Below, one piece after another: positions 63,822 to 64,000 of a stretch of 64,000 bases of DNA. The position numbers were made by a program, and so were the translations under genes. Position 1 is the first letter of the stretch. Each line of letters begins with the position of its first letter. The stretch is from the NCBI RefSeq assembly GCF_904848665.1, contig NZ_CAJHCQ010000008.1, forward strand, positions 265,405 to 329,404, in the 5' to 3' direction. Below the pieces are notes generated by a model that saw only the letters and a program-made list of their open reading frames with translations, was not told the DNA's origin and made no database searches. The DNA comes from Paraburkholderia hiiakae (GTDB lineage: Bacteria; Pseudomonadota; Gammaproteobacteria; Burkholderiales; Burkholderiaceae).

Positions 63822-64000
63822 GTGGCAGACCTGCAAGACGTGTTGCTTGCCATCCCGGGAAGGCAGGCGTTTCACCTGGACATGCCAGGTACGCCCGCCG
63901 CGGCAGCGCTCTCGGTGGTGTCGTTCAAGGCAACCGAGAAGATGGGTGCCGCAAGCGAAGTGCGCATCGTCGCGACCCACCCGCAGCAGCTTGCACGTGC
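63822..64000 (+). CDS. 5' end of a type VI secretion VgrG-like gene (partial)
   Basis: The gene runs off the window. A GTG at 63822 is preceded by a perfect AAGGAGG at 63807-63813 with 8-nt spacing. The first 59 residues read (V)ADLQDVLLAIPGRQAFHL, then DMPGTPAAAALSVVSFKATE, KMGAASEVRIVATHPQQLAR. The pattern (short lead-in, LxVxSFxAxExMGxxxxVRI, then THPxQLAR) is that of VgrG/Rhs-element N-terminal domains, the trimeric spike tip of type VI secretion systems. The downstream part, including any effector domain, is outside the window. Confidence 0.7.
   Translation, partial: MADLQDVLLAIPGRQAFHLDMPGTPAAAALSVVSFKATEKMGAASEVRIVATHPQQLAR

Overview
The window comes from a GC-rich betaproteobacterium of the Burkholderia/Paraburkholderia/Caballeronia group. 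This rests on protein sequences and gene order: an isc cluster with iscX at its end, a phasin next to a pyruvate dehydrogenase operon whose E3 carries its own lipoyl domain, ndk-rlmN, pyrG-kdsA-eno-ftsB, and prfB-lysS after recJ. Coding density is high. Most of the window is core chromosome; no tRNA, rRNA, CRISPR array or intact prophage was seen. Only the last 2.5 kb looks accessory.

Layout. 0.2-3 kb: rlmN and ndk (minus), then a Bax-inhibitor-1-like membrane protein (plus). 3-12.3 kb: a long minus-strand block with an MBL-fold hydrolase, bamC, dapA, a SAM methyltransferase, trpS, a site-2 protease, a YciO/Sua5 protein, a PHP phosphatase, an alpha/beta hydrolase and a ferritin-like protein. 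12.4-14.6 kb: gamma-carbonic anhydrase, hslO and a small Gly/Trp/Tyr-rich exported protein (plus). 14.7-25.9 kb (minus): ftsB, eno, kdsA, pyrG, an alpha/beta hydrolase, comEC, tatD, and a lipoprotein-release ABC pair. 26.2-33.1 kb (plus): a COG4255/RpfE-type protein, recJ, prfB with its programmed +1 frameshift, lysS, and a glycine-zipper envelope protein.

33.1-39.3 kb (minus): the complete Fe-S cluster operon iscR-iscS-iscU-iscA-hscB-hscA-fdx-iscX, headed by a promoter with two tandem IscR type 1-like sites. 39.4-43.6 kb: a low-molecular-weight phosphatase, a tiny membrane protein, lutB and lutA for lactate oxidation without an adjacent lutC, and a divergent IclR-family regulator. 44-46.4 kb: a PBP7-type endopeptidase and a polyhydroxyalkanoate granule phasin with a well-formed promoter flanked by two related dyads. 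46.7-53 kb (minus): aceE-aceF-lpdA, the pyruvate dehydrogenase complex. Facing away from it, at 53.3-56.4 kb (plus), lies a membrane PAS sensor kinase and a FixJ-type response regulator. The region between them contains a strong aceE promoter and a long inverted repeat. 56.7-59.9 kb: folD and oligopeptidase A.

60-64 kb: a CodA-type cytosine deaminase with an altered specificity residue, a decayed dinB fragment, a YgeA-type amino-acid racemase, a small exported helical protein, a decayed IS3-family transposase fragment, and at the right edge the 5' end of what looks like a type VI secretion vgrG gene. The most notable non-housekeeping signals are the regulatory sites (iscR, phaP, aceE/sensor kinase), the CodA variant, the two pseudogenes and the vgrG start. 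I found no convincing wholly new multi-gene system.
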